Assembly (NCBI GenBank): GCA_033398695.1
Contig: JAWKAU010000234.1
Location: 62,001 to 126,000 of the forward strand
Direction: 5' to 3'
From: Orobanche coerulescens
Lineage: Eukaryota > Streptophyta > Magnoliopsida > Lamiales > Orobanchaceae
DNA length: 64,000 bases
Part shown: piece after piece, positions 35,683 to 47,461 of the stretch
Layout: the number at the start of each line of letters is the position of its first letter
Position numbering within the stretch: position 1 is the first letter of the stretch
Position numbers and translations under genes: made by a program
Notes under the pieces: generated by a model
The model's database searches: none
Seen by the model: the letters and a program-made list of their open reading frames with translations, nothing else
What the model was told of the DNA's origin: nothing

Positions 35683-38600
35683 GGTAATACCCGGTTGTAA
35701 TTCAGTCAATATCATTTAGTAATTTCATTCGGTAATTTTATTTTTTTGGCGGAAGTCCATCTTCGCGACTCTATTGTTACCTTTTCGTCATTCCGAGAAT
35801 GATTATTTCTACACATTTTGTCATCCGAGTTCGTCTCGGTGTCGTTCTGTTGAATTCCGTGTTCTTTAGCGACTTTTCCACGTATGAGTCCGACTTTGTT
35901 AAATCACCATTAATTTTTCTGAATTCCAAAAATTCTGAATCTTTGCAATATTATAAAGCAACAAGTTATATTTCCAATGGTTCAAACGGTGAGTCCATCG
36001 GAGTCGAGATGAGGGAGTTATCGTCGAAATAGCTAAGTCACTCTCATTTTCCAGATTTGGCCGAGCAGCCTGTACCGTGGGCCGCGGCACACTGCCGAGT
36101 CACTGCCACGGCACACCCGTCCGGGCCGCGGCACACTCGTGTTGCAATTGTTCTGTCCAACCCGTCTGTACTGTGAGCCGCAGCTCATGCCGACAGGGCC
36201 GCGGCACACTGCCGAGTCACTGCCGCGGCACATTCGGCCGGGCCGCGGCACACTGCCGATCACTGGGGGCAATTTTGGCCCTGTGCCGCGGCACACTTCA
36301 GCTGGGCCGCGGCACACAGAGCAGTCAGCGCTATAATTGCGTTTTTTCTGCGAGTTCAACTTATTTCTTCCATTTTTCTTCAACTCATCCGAGAGAGAAG
36401 GCTTGAGGGGGAGGATATTCATCATCATTCACTTGAGTATTTATTTTTCATCATTTTCATTCGGTTGTGGAGCTCGGATTTTCGATCTAATGCGATTACA
36501 TCGGATTAAAGTACTTGGATCTTCAAAGGTAATTTCTCCAACATCTTGGATTCCGATTTTGTTTTGAGTATAAGATCATGTTGTATGAAGTGAAATATAC
36601 ATGATTATGGATATGTTTGATTATTCATTGGATTATTGTAGAATTATTCAAGAACATTTTGAATATTGAGTTGGATTTAGGGGTTTTCGATTAATCATTG
36701 TTGTAATCACGAATTTGATTATTCATATTGGATTATTGATCGTATTGAAGATGTTTTGTTGGTTGGAAACACTTCTTGGGGATTTGATGTTGGTATTATT
36801 GATGTTTGATTATAAACAATCGAAGTTTGGCCACAAAGTGTTATAATGCCCCAATGAACTTGGTTTAATCGTATCGACGTTTTGAGTTCGTTATATTCGT
36901 GTTTGATTCGTATATTGAACGGATTGTTGGTAATTGTATTATTCACGGTTGTTCGAGCGGCCGATAATTTCATTAAGGACGTTGATCGTGGAAGTACCTT
37001 CTCGCCTTCGGTTTGAGGCAAGTTTTATACTTGTACTAGTCAATGAGATTAATGTCATCATATATGTGTATGAATGTGTTGTATCATTCCGAGACTTAGT
37101 CTCTTCATGAATTCATTGATATTAAGAGATCGTTTGATACGATACCTTTCGGCAACTATGCCAAATGTTTATTATTGTCCGTTAATGGCCGATTCAAGGC
37201 ATTGTGATACTCGTTATTAATGTCATTGTCGATAGCCGGCTCGCGGTATCGATGTATCGATTGTTGTTAATATTGATGTCAATCTAAGACATCGTTCAGA
37301 TCATCGTTATTCATGTTGGGGTTGTCATTATAACTGTATTGGCCGATTAAAGGCATTGGCGTATTCATTTCTCATTTTCGTCGTCGGTCACCGATTAAAG
37401 GTGCCGAGGCATCCTTCGTATCATTGTCATCGATTGGCCGTTCTCAGGCAAATCGAAATGTTCAATCATTCACCATATCATTGTTATCGATTGACCGTTC
37501 TAAGGCAATCGAGGTATTCAATCATTCATCGTATCATTCGTATTGATTGGCCATTCTCAGCCAATCGAAGCGCTCAATCATTCATGGAATCACCCGCTGC
37601 ATCATTGTTATTGGTTGGCCATCCTAAGGCAATCAAGGTGTTGAATTGGGACTGTCGAGGACGGTGCCTATCCGTGTGTTACTGTCATCGTGTTGGCCGA
37701 CTCAAGGCAGCACACTATCATTAATTGTGATACGGCTTCGGGCCGTGGCTTCGGCCCTAATTGTGATACGGCTTCATGCCGTGGCTTCGGCCCTAATTGT
37801 GATACGGCTTCGTGCCGTGGCTTCGGCCCTAATTGTGATACGGATTCGTTTCGTGGCTTCGGCCCTAATGGTGATACGGCTTCGTGTCGTGGCTTCGGCC
37901 CTAATGGTGATACGGCTTCGTGTCGTGGCTTCGGCCCTAATCAATAACAGCTGCGGGCTGTTTTGGCTTCATGTGATTGTGATAATTTGACAGCTTCGAC
38001 TGAGTGGCTTTCAAGCCATTATTATTGTCCTGGTAATTTCATTGGAGTCTTCGGGCATTGTGATTCATAATTAATTCAGTCCTGGTTTGGTTCGTGTCGT
38101 GTAATTCATTGTGGTATTCTGTGATTTTGATTCGCCGTTGGGCACTTATCTTCTAACCTGTCGAACAGGTATTAATAGTATGCCGTGGGCATAGTATTTC
38201 ACGAATGCTCGGTTCTTACCTTGGTTTGTGAGCATCTCGTATTATTATTATCATTGTACCGTTTCATTCTGCCTTTGGATGCATATCATGTTATATATGT
38301 ATTTGATGTTCATTATCTGGATGACTGACCCCGTGGGGGCGGAACATGTTTTCATGTTTTAGGTGATTGCGAGGAGAGAGTTGAGACACAGGGGCATGAC
38401 GATGGCGATGAGGCATTCGAGCGATACTAGTCCGAGTTGTTCATTGTCGGTCAGTCAGTTGGAGTGTACTCCAGTTTGGTCAGTTGTTGTCATGTTGTAT
38501 TACCCGAACAGATGTTCGTGGATGTTGTTGTATTTCATTTTTGGCCATGTAGGCCACTTTTGTCATTGAAATTCCTTATCGGAATATTGTGTCGGATGTC

Positions 38601-38725
38601 ATGGTAGGGACTATGATTTTCCCTTATTGTGTAATTTATTATATTTTAGTCATGTTCGCCTGGTGGATCTCCTGGCGTGGGGTCCACGACACTGTAATAA
38701 CCCAATAGGATTTTGGGGTGTTACA
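35683..38725 (+). repeat. F3 3' LTR (plus-strand copy)
   Basis: 3,043 bp, very similar to the 5' LTR over its whole length, with scattered substitutions and small indels. The first base of TG is mutated (GGTAATACCCGG). It has the same palindromes (36075-36315), hairpin repeats (37713-37945) and terminal TG...CA inverted repeat (38693-38725). Confidence 0.85.
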
Positions 38726-38730
38726 CGATG

Positions 38731-39439
38731 CTCGCCCTGACTCTCCAGGCGGCGACGATGGCCGCCCAAGCCGCTAAGGATTACGAGGGGAGACCCTCTA
38801 ATGCTCGCCTTCATCAAGATCTCGAGATTGCTCCGGATCCAGTCCATGGAGAAGGAATATCTGGAGATGGCCAAGCGAGCCAAGCAGGACCTTGACCGGA
38901 TGAAGCAGGAGCTTGACCGGTCCCGAGGGGTGGCAAATCGATTCCGCGATCAGATGACGGAGGCTCGCCGGCTTCACGCGGCCTCGCAGGAGGAGGTGAT
39001 TGGCTTGAAGGTGACAGTGGATAGGCTCAACGGCGAGCTGGAGAAAGCAAAGGGAGAACTGGCCGCCAAGGTGGTCGAGCTTGCAGATGCTGAGAAGACG
39101 ACTTCGGATTTGAAAGGGCAGAAAAAGACGATCGAGACCGATCCCTACCTTAATGTGGCATACGTCGGCGAGTTCGCCTACTATATGGCCTATGTTGACG
39201 CTATCCGTGCCGCCAAGAAGGTAGGAATCGAGGTCGGCCCTATGATGGAGACCTTCAAGGCCTACGTACTCGAGCATCCTTTGAATCCGGAATTTTCCCT
39301 ACCGATCCTCGACCTCACCAACTTGGGGATCGACTTAAGCTGGTATGCTTTTCCGGATAAGCTTATTTATCCTGAAGTCGATGAGGGAGCGCGTACCGAT
39401 CCGCCTGCTGGGGGCGAGGGCCAGTTGGGTTCAGCCTGA
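38731..39439 (+). pseudogene. Antisense gene of F4, 3' part (coiled-coil C-terminus)
   Basis: It continues exon 4 after the F3 insertion. The first 70-100 bp are in frame with 29447; a one-base frameshift near 38800-38870 then leads into the frame open to the stop at 39437-39439. The product is strongly helical, with charged heptads (EYLEMAKRAKQDLDRMKQEL and onward) over about 110 residues, typical of a coiled coil. An AATAAA at 39525-39530, 86 bp past the stop, is a candidate polyadenylation signal. Confidence 0.7.
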
Positions 39440-40596
39440 TTGATTTTTGTTTTCCTTCGCTTGTAATTTTCTGTTTTTCTCTTGTATTGCCTTCGGGATC
39501 GAATGTACCAATTTTTTCGAATGGAATAAAATACTCCTTTTTCGTATCTGATTCTTTACATGTATGATCGTCTCTTTTGAATCTTTGCATATGCAATTAT
39601 ACAAGTGTTTATGTAATTGCATCTGATGCCTTGTTCGCCTGATTGACTGTTTGAATGTTGAATGGATCCGAATGTATTGGTATACTTGAAAATTCTTACT
39701 TGTAAATTTCTTGCATGTGTGTGTTTGAACGAAAGCGATCGTGCATGGTCCCTTCCTCCCGCTCATGTTTCAGGAATAGATCCACTTTGCCCCTTATTTT
39801 TGTTTACTTAGTGTAAGTAAGGGGACGAAAATAGTATGTTGGACGAGCTATCTTGAGTTTTGACGAGGGAACGACTTTGTGCACGGTCGCTGAGTTCGAT
39901 GGACCGACCTCCGTAACCGTGTCTTTATCTGCGAGGGACATTCCATCCGTGTGTATGTCCCGAGACTCACTTTATTGTTAGGGTCCTCCATTAGGCTGCG
40001 CCTGCCTTGTGTTTAAACGAAAGGCGAGCGGTCTTGGTCTGGAGAAGTCCTTGCACGGGGCATTCGTCGGTTTATTCGACTCCACATCCGCAGTTTGTTT
40101 GCACTTTTCTACCTCGGGTCGTCATTTTAGATGGCGACCCTAGACGGTATACGTTGTGACGAGGTAGGGACGCGTCGCCTTGTCTGGGTTCATCATGTTA
40201 GATGATGTACTTTGAGGGCGTGCGAGCGTGTCCACAGATTTATTTGGAGGGTCCTTCGGCTACGCCCGCCTCGTATTTAAACGAAGGGCGAGCGATCGCA
40301 GCCCAGGGGAACCTTGCATGGACGAAGCTGTTGGTTCCATCGACCTCCAGGCCCATGGCTGCACTTTTTCTACCTCGGATCACCATGTTGAATGACGACT
40401 CTCGACGGTATACGTTGTCCTCGGAGGGGCGATCGCTTGCATAGGTCTGTCAAGTTTAGACGATGACCACTTGTAAGGCGAGCGAGTCATCCCATTTTTA
40501 GTTGCTCGTTTTCGTCGAGGCGAATCATATAGATGGGACATGAAAATCTCATTATACTCTTTGTACGTTGGGTAACTGATATTGAATACAAAGTTT
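39440..40596 (-). other. F4 spacer between integrase and antisense gene
   Basis: No gene is seen on the minus strand. It holds two related modules of about 240 bp (about 39980-40200 and 40215-40445), each with a core like CTCGTATTTAAACGAAGGGC. The same pair occurs in both F5 elements (about 51070-51620 and 56290-56790). The left end is the probable 3' untranslated region of the antisense gene. Confidence 0.55.
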
Positions 40597-42057
40597 TCAC
40601 TGGTAGTATTTCTTCAAATGTACGGCGCTCCAGGGATATTGGTCTGGAGTGCCGTCGGGGTGTTCAACTTCGTAGGCTCCCCTAGTTAGCCACTTATATA
40701 TCCTGAAGGGCCCTTCCCAATTCGGGCCAAAAACTCCCGTGTGAGTCTGGACCTTTTTGAGGACTAGGTCGCCCACCTGGAACCGTCTTTCCTTGACCTT
40801 CGAATTGAAAAACTTCTCGGATCTCCTTTTGTGGATTGTGTTCTTCATTTCTGAGGTCAGTCGCCGTTCTTCGAGCATGTCTAAGTCGATCCGCCGAGCC
40901 ACATCATTGTCCGTCGTCATCTCCTGTTCGGTTCGCTGGCTGAGGACGGCGATCTCCGAAGGGATCACCGCTTCTGTTCTGAAGGCGAGGGCGAACGGGG
41001 TTTCGCCAGTCGAGTTTCGGGTTGTTGTTCGGTAGGACCACAAAACATCTGGGAGCTCGCTCGCCCATCATCCTTGTTTAGATTCAAGTCTTGCTTTGAT
41101 TGTATGTTTGAGGATCTTGTTTACAGTCTCTACCTGCCCGTTCGTCTGAGGGTGGTAGGGGGCCGAGAACAACTTTTTGATTCCCCACTTCTCGCAGAAT
41201 TGTATGACTTCTAAACCGTTGAACTGCTTCCCATTGTCGGAGATTATAGCCTGGGGTAGCCCGAATCGGCATATGATGTTCTTCCATATGAACTTAATTA
41301 CTTGTTCTTGGCCGATCTTGTTGAGTGGATCGGCCTCAGCCCATTTGTTGAAGTAATCGACCCCTACAATGGCAAATTTACATCCTCCTGGCGCCGTTGG
41401 CAAGGGACCGATGAGGTCGATGCCCCATTGGGCGAACGACCATGGGCTGTACATAGAAGTGAGCTGCTCGGGGGAGAGTTTGATGTTTGGGACCATCACT
41501 TGACACCTGTGACACGATCTGGCATAGGCGATCGCATCTTTCTGAAGCGAAGGCCAGAAAAAACCTTGCCTGGTTGTTTTGTGGATGAGAGCTCGCCCGC
41601 CAACGTGGTTCCCACAGATCCCGTCATGGATCTCGGCTAAAATGAGCCGGCCTTCCTCCGGCGTAATGCACTTGAGGAGGGGAAGGCTGAAAGCTCGCTT
41701 GTAAAGCCAGTCGTCCAGTAGGGTGTATCTGGTTGCACGGAGTTGAAACTGGCGAGCTTTGATACGGTCGTCAGGGACGGTTCCGTCCTTTAAGTATTTA
41801 ATAAATGGAGTCATCCAGTTTTTCTCGGTAATGGCAATTGTGGTAACTAGGTTTCTGTCGATCGCCAGCTTTGCTGATTTCGTGATTTGGATGTTAGAGA
41901 AATCGGCCGCCCCATCTGATGATGCCAATTTGGATAGGGCGTCGGCCTGAGAATTGTGCTCTCTCGGGACTTGTTCGATCAGAACTTCTTCAAACTTCAT
42001 GCACATTTCGGCGACCAACTCTTGGTATTTGACCATTTGTTCGCCGCGTGCCTCATA
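40597..42057 (-). pseudogene. pol: F4 end of second RNase H and integrase
   Basis: The open stretch 42036-41068 starts with the end of the second RNase H (motif SQADALSKLASS, the last catalytic Asp). The integrase follows: an HHCC zinc site (H137, H144, C175, C178 counted from 42036) and the DDE triad D207 (WGIDLIGP), D267 (ISDNGKQF) and E303 (GQVETVNK), with 35 residues between the last two. A TGA at 41068-41070 interrupts; the same frame continues at 41043-40597 with the C-terminal barrel and ends KKYYQ. There is no chromodomain, as in Tat and Athila elements. Confidence 0.85.
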
Positions 42058-43658
42058 TTATCCCTTGACTTGGTTCACGACCAAGAGGGAGTCTAAGAAG
42101 ATGTGGAGACGGCGAACATCCAGGGCGAGGGCTAGATCGAGCCCACCTACCAGGGCTTCGTATTCGGCCTCATTGTTGGTCGCCCTAAACCCGAAACGTA
42201 CGGCATTTGTGAAACTTTGGCCGTCAGGGCTGATGAGGACGATCCCTACCCCTGCTCGCGAGTTGGTTGCCGAGCCATCCACGTACAACTTCCAAGCAAG
42301 ACGGCCGATCTGGGTCAGACTGGGAGGGAATGTCAATTCCACCACGAAGTCCGCCAGAGCTTGGCCTTTGATCGCCATGCAAGGAGCGTACGTGATACCG
42401 TATTGGGCGATCTCCAGTAACCATTTGAGGAGTCTCCCGTTGGTGTCTGGTCGATGCAGGACTTGCCTTAAGGGGAGAGTTGTCAGAACCTCCACTTGAT
42501 GTTCGAAGAAGTAGGCCCTTAGCTTGCGAACACTCATGACTAGAGCGTAGGCGATCTTCTCCAGAGGCGTGTATCGCGTTTCCGCATCATGGAGCACTTG
42601 GCTAACGAAGTAGATCGGCAAGTGGGCTTGCCCCTCTGCTCGCACTAAAACCGCACTCAGCGTGACCTCCGAGGCTGCCAGGTAAAGGAAAAGTTTTTTG
42701 CCGGGGATCGGCTTTACCAAGACCTGAGGGTTAGACAGATATTCCTTGATTTTGGCGAACGCTATTTGACTCTCCTTTGTCCATGCGAACTTCTTGTTCT
42801 TTATGGTCGCGAAGAATGGTTTGCTTTTGTCTCCGAGCCGAGATATGAACCGGTTGAGGGCAGGGAGACAACTAGTGAGGCGTTGCACCTGTTTGACATT
42901 CCGGGGCTCCTGCATGTCGAGGATCGCCTGGAGCTTGGTGGGGTTTGCCTCGATCCCTCTTTGGCTCACGATGTGCCCCATGAACTTCCCAGAGCTTACC
43001 CCGAAGTTGTATTTCTTGGGGTTTAACTTCATATTGAACTTATCGAGGATGGCGAACGTCTCGGCAAGGTCATTGAGGTGATCTTCCTTCTTGAGGCTTT
43101 TGACCACGATGTCGTCAATGTAGACCTCCATGGTCTTGCCGATCTGGTTGGCGAACATCCCGTTGACTAGTCGTTGGTAGGTCGCCCCGAATTCTTCAAG
43201 CCGAATGGCATTCGGACCCAAAAGTATATGTATTTTTCCGTGTGGAGCGATGTGTGCTTTATGTCTTTCTCCGCCATTGGGATTTGATGGTATCCGGCGA
43301 AGGCATCCATGAACGACATCATTTTGCAACCTGCTGTACTATCAACCAAGTGATCAATATGAGGCATCGGAAAGTGGTCTTTTGGACATGCCGCGTTGAG
43401 GTCGGTGAAGTCGATGCATAACGTCCATGTGCTGTTCGGCTTTTTGACGAGCACTGCATTGGCGACCCACTGTGGTTCGTCTGTAGCTACTCCGATTAGT
43501 TTGTTATCGAGTAGTTTTTTGACTTCTATGTCGAGTGCTGCGTACTTCTCAGGACCGAATTTCCTACATTTCTGGTGAACAGGCTTCCTTGCTAGGTCGA
43601 TCTTTAGATAGTGGCAAGCGTGTTCTGGACTTATGCCAACCATATCTTGATGCGATCA
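42058..43658 (-). pseudogene. pol: F4 reverse transcriptase and two RNase H domains
   Basis: Frame one (43643-43167) holds the RT fingers and palm: LVKKPNSTWTLCIDFTDLN, the catalytic-Asp motif MDAFAGYHQI and MPFGLKNSG. A frameshift near 43190 moves to the frame open from 43329 to 42058, which has ATYQRLVN and the catalytic YIDD (43111-43122). Next is a first RNase H with a degraded active site (LYLAASEVTLSAVL lacks the usual Asp), then a linker, then a second RNase H with YVDGS, NEAEYEAL and LDSLLVVNQV. A TGA at 43656-43658 and a TAA at 42058-42060 are breaks. The dual RNase H arrangement identifies the Tat lineage. Confidence 0.85.
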
Positions 43659-44180
43659 GGCAAAGACTTCAATGTTCTCACGTAGTAAATTGATCAGATC
43701 CTCCTTTAATTCGAGGTCGACGCTTGTGCCGATCTGTACTTCCCTTTAATTCGATGTCGAGGCTTGGCTCGAAACCGATCCTTGGCTCGATGTCGTCCGT
43801 TAATCGTTGTGAGATGCCGTCCTCTGAGTCGGGCTGGTACGAGGTGCTTGGCTCGTCGATCTCCATCGGTTGATTGTCGATCGTTTCAATGGTACACACG
43901 GCATGGGAAGTATTGAAAGGAGTTACGACACAGAAGTAATTTAAACATTTCTTAGCCATTAATTGGTCTCCTTTTATAGTACCGACCGTCCCATCGGCAG
44001 TGGGGAATTTGATACAGTAAAAGAAAGAGGAGGTGACTCCCTCGAAGGTTTCTAGAAATGGGCGACATAGGAACACATTATAGATGCTGGGCCTATCTAT
44101 GATTACAAAGTTTAGGTTCCTAGTAATCCTAACCTTGGGATCGTAATGACATATTAGCTCGACAGAGAGCTTGATCCTTC
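43659..44180 (-). pseudogene. pol: F4 protease, C-terminal part, and linker to RT
   Basis: From 44180 downward the frame encodes the second half of the retropepsin fold, with VIIDRPSIYNVFLCRPFLE (flap-to-C-terminal segment) and CIKFPTADGTVGTIKGDQ, typical of Tat and Athila proteases. An acidic linker of about 90 residues follows and then frames change near 43740-43700 before RT. The first half lies beyond the F6 insertion, at 46041-46379. Confidence 0.75.
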
Positions 44181-46040
44181 TGTTAGGAATATGCCCTCGA
44201 ATGCCACTCAGGGGATGAGAGAGTATGGGCATTGTACTTGTAATTATGGAATAATAAATAATAAAAAGGCAATTCGATTCATTCACTGTTTATTGTATTT
44301 CAATTGCATTCTTGACTTGGTAAACATTGAAGTGAAGTCCATGTAAATAAACTGAACATTCCATTCTCGTTATGGGATAAGAGAAAATGCACTGGAAGTG
44401 TTTAAAGTTTATTTACATAAATCGTTCGCAAGTCAATAAACTTAAATGGGCATTAAGTTTTAATAAGACTTGTATAACTGATGCTAGGACGTGTGCACAT
44501 CTTGATAGCATAGTTATAAAGTATATTGGTGAGACTAGTATACTAGAACACGACTCATACTCGATTCAGTCACACGGTATTCACTCTCGGAGAGTCGATG
44601 ACGAATCGAAAGGTTGTGATAGTATACGTGGACCTTTGACTTGAGGGTTCAGTAGAAGATGTGCCTGTGACGTTTAGTTTGTCATTAGAGTAGTTAGACT
44701 CATTTGCTTAATTGCTGAGTCGACCTCGAAGTGCGGACTATACGGGCAGGTAGCAGTCTTTACTGTATGCCAAGAAAGGATTCTATCTCCTATTAATGAG
44801 CAGGCGTATGTCCTATACGGTTAATGGCAAATAAGATCATGAGTCTTTGGCCAAAGCATTCTGATATAGTCGTATTAGATACACTATTAATCAGTTGGTC
44901 TTGATTTGCATCAACACATGTATAGAGTCTAGTCAATAGTAGGGTTTGACTTTACCGTGACCCAAAGACTTGACCGGGACATCTGATAAAGGGTCTATAC
45001 GTATATAGTATTCACGACATAATGGTTCTAGAATGATCCCTTCATTCGTTCTCAGTCGGGGTTTACAGTGCGGCCCGCTAGGCTGGCTAAGTGCTGTCCG
45101 CACTCATTGGTTCCTCCCAATGCCGGCTGAGACGGACCTACGGAGTCGCGCATCAGGAGCGTTGACGGATAAATGTGAATTTATTATCTCTCTATTAATA
45201 TTAGATATTGGATATCTAATTATGATTTATTGGATAAATCAAATATCGGTCTTATGAAATTAAATTAAGTTACCGGGTAATTAATTTAATTCATAAATTA
45301 TATTTCTTAGAGAAATATATTTATATTTGATATAATTAATTAATTGGATTAATTAATTAATATAAATACATTGATAATTAAATGGAGTGTATTTAACGGT
45401 GTCGTTTGACGAACGTACGGTACACGAGCCGAGTGGCTCGGCTCGTTTTCTAGGAATCTTCCTAGTAGGCCGCCCCCCTCACATGACCTCCTTGCATGTG
45501 TGTTGTCATGTTTTAATTATTTGTAGAGATTTTTATTCTCAAAATAATTATAACATGATATATAATTATTATATGAGATATAATATATACACATGATGAG
45601 ATGAAAAAGACACACAACTCATATTCATCTTTTGAGAGAGTTCAGCCGTGTCCTCAAAAAGTGAGGGAGGAGAAATTTTTTTCTTTTCTATTTTTCATCT
45701 TGGAGGTGATATAAAAGTTAAGAAAAAGTGATATATAAATTCCTACAACACTTCCTAGCCGTGTTCTTCATAGAGCGGAGTGTTGTAGATTTTTCCGCGC
45801 AACTTCCGACGCGTGTGAAGTAGAGGCTTCGAACTTTCGGTGCTTGGAACGAAGGGATTTCGTGTTCGGGATGGGGTTCGTGATCATCATCAATTTACGA
45901 AGAATTATTTCAAAGGCTTCAAGGGTATGAACCTTTATCTTTGTATTTATTTTTTTTATATATACGTTACTTGATCGATCCTGTTTGGGATTTGTATTTA
46001 TTTCCGCTGCGTATTTCATTTTATTTTTGGAATCCCAACA
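44181..46040 (+). repeat. F6 solo LTR (Copia-like) in F4 protease
   Basis: 1,860 bp, beginning TGTTAGGAATATGCC and ending GGAATCCCAACA, with perfect target duplications CCTTC (44176-44180 and 46041-46045). No internal region is present. A TATAAAAG box lies at 45709-45716, and the end has the TTTCCGCTGCG motif common near the 3' edge of plant Copia LTRs. A second copy starts at 62977. Confidence 0.8.
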
Positions 46041-46379
46041 CCTTCCATAGGCTTGGACTGTGCTGTCGCCGAACCCTTGGAGCACGGTGTCAAATGGCTT
46101 GATAAACTTGGTCAGGTTGCCGAGCTGGTCAAGAGCGGATTTGAATATGATATTGCAAAAGCTCCCATTGTCAACCAGCACGCGATCGACCATTTTCCCA
46201 AGGATACATGCAGAGATCACCAATGCATCCTCTTTGGGGCACTGCACTCCCGCCCTATCCTTGTTGGAGAAAGTGATGAGCGCGTCTCTGGAGATGGTCG
46301 GCTCTGGGGGTACCACGACATGGACCCCTGCGAATGCCCTTAGCTCGGCCTTCCACTTTTTATTTGACATGGTGGAAAT
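46041..46379 (-). pseudogene. pol: F4 protease, N-terminal part
   Basis: Minus-strand reading has the retropepsin active site VDNGSFCNIIF (DNG at about 46164-46172; DTG or DNG is usual) and the strand GFGDSTVQAYG. It is cut by the F6 solo LTR on one side and by F5 on the other. The upstream piece KKWKAELRAFAG resembles the gag-protease linker. Confidence 0.75.
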
Positions 46380-46384
46380 CGGGG

Positions 46385-47334
46385 TGTTGTGTCGAGATTT
46401 ATAGGTCTCAACAGGCGATCGCCTCAGAGACCGAGCGACCGAGCCAGAATCCAGCAGTCAAGGCAGATTGGCCGACCGAAGGTCCCAGGACAAGTCCCGG
46501 TGCTGAGCGATCGACATCTAAGGAGATCGTCTCTCGGCACTTGGCGATCGACCCCCTGATGACCCGCAAATGACGACCGCCTCATGCCACGCGAAGCCAT
46601 CGCCCGTCCAGTCGGCGAAGGCCGAATCTCGAAGCAAGGACCCATGTGCAGATCCGGAAAAGGCGCCGCAAGACATGGATCATTGACCACAGCCTGTCAG
46701 CATCTTCTCACCAACCGACAGACCCGCCGAAAGTTGTACAGTGGGACCGCCCGTGACAGCAACTCAGGACGCGTGCCGGCTCCTCATTGGACCGCACGGC
46801 TGGCTGCCAGCAGCAACCGCGGACTTTAAAGCAGACAACCCATGTGACATAAAGACGATCGCCCCTTATTATATTACATGAAAGGCGATCGCCCGTCAGT
46901 AAACAGAGCATCTCAGCTCCTATAAATAGAAGGCTGCCTGCACTTGGACAGCTCTCGGATTTTTCTTTCTGCTTCTAGACAAGCTCAACTCATAACTTAG
47001 CTTTCTTACTCTTGGCAACAGCTATCTCTCGGCCTTTCTTCTCTCTCAGCACCTCTTACACGAAAGACGGTCGGCAGAGATGAAACACGCAGAGCTTCGC
47101 TCAAGAGCTAGATAAATAGGATCTTTTACACTCATTGTAATCGCATTCTTACATTAATACTTGTATCCCCGAATATTTGTATTAATAACATCTCGCGAGA
47201 GCATTCAAGCCCGGGCCTAACAAACCCGGCAAATCTTGTGTTATTTCCATTCCCTCGGACGTGCTCTCGCAATTTGCTGTTGCTTGACCATTCCAGCAAT
47301 ATCTATCTTCGGATAATATTTTGGGCAACAACAA
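46385..47334 (+). repeat. F5 copy 1 5' LTR
   Basis: 950 bp, from TGTTGTGTCGAG to GGGCAACAACA. Its U3 carries GGCGATCGCC-type palindromes (for example AGGCGATCGCCT at about 46412 and GGCGATCGCCC at about 46884). A TATAAATAG box lies near 46921-46929. It is nearly identical to 51912-52860. Confidence 0.9.
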
Positions 47335-47461
47335 TTGGCGCTAGAGGAATGGGAATCTAACCCTCATTTTTATTCCTACCATCTCGAAGAACACTCACTG
47401 TTCTCCGGGGCATATACCTGAAGAAACACTCACTGTTCTTCAGAGAAAAGCTTTCAGAATC

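Larger units (their letters stand above)
29450..38725 (+). mobile_element. F3 element with gag only, inserted in the antisense gene
   Basis: A complete 9.28-kb element: 5' LTR 29450-32511, interior 32512-35682, 3' LTR 35683-38725. The flanking 5-mers CGACG (29445-29449) and CGATG (38726-38730) are a target duplication with one mismatch. Removing the insertion and one repeat restores the reading frame of the host antisense exon. The interior encodes gag and nothing else recognisable, so it is non-autonomous (TR-GAG type). It is the best reference for the deleted copies at 9118-24054. Confidence 0.85.

Noticed and set aside
38650..39277. Minus-strand ORFs at the end of the antisense gene
   Set aside because: These are shadows of the coiled-coil exon. 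The plus-strand frame has heptad periodicity and continuity with exon 4.
45033..45257. 74-codon ORF in the F6 LTR as an LTR-encoded protein
   Set aside because: Its first part lies in the block missing from the second F6 copy and it has no similarity to any protein I recognise.
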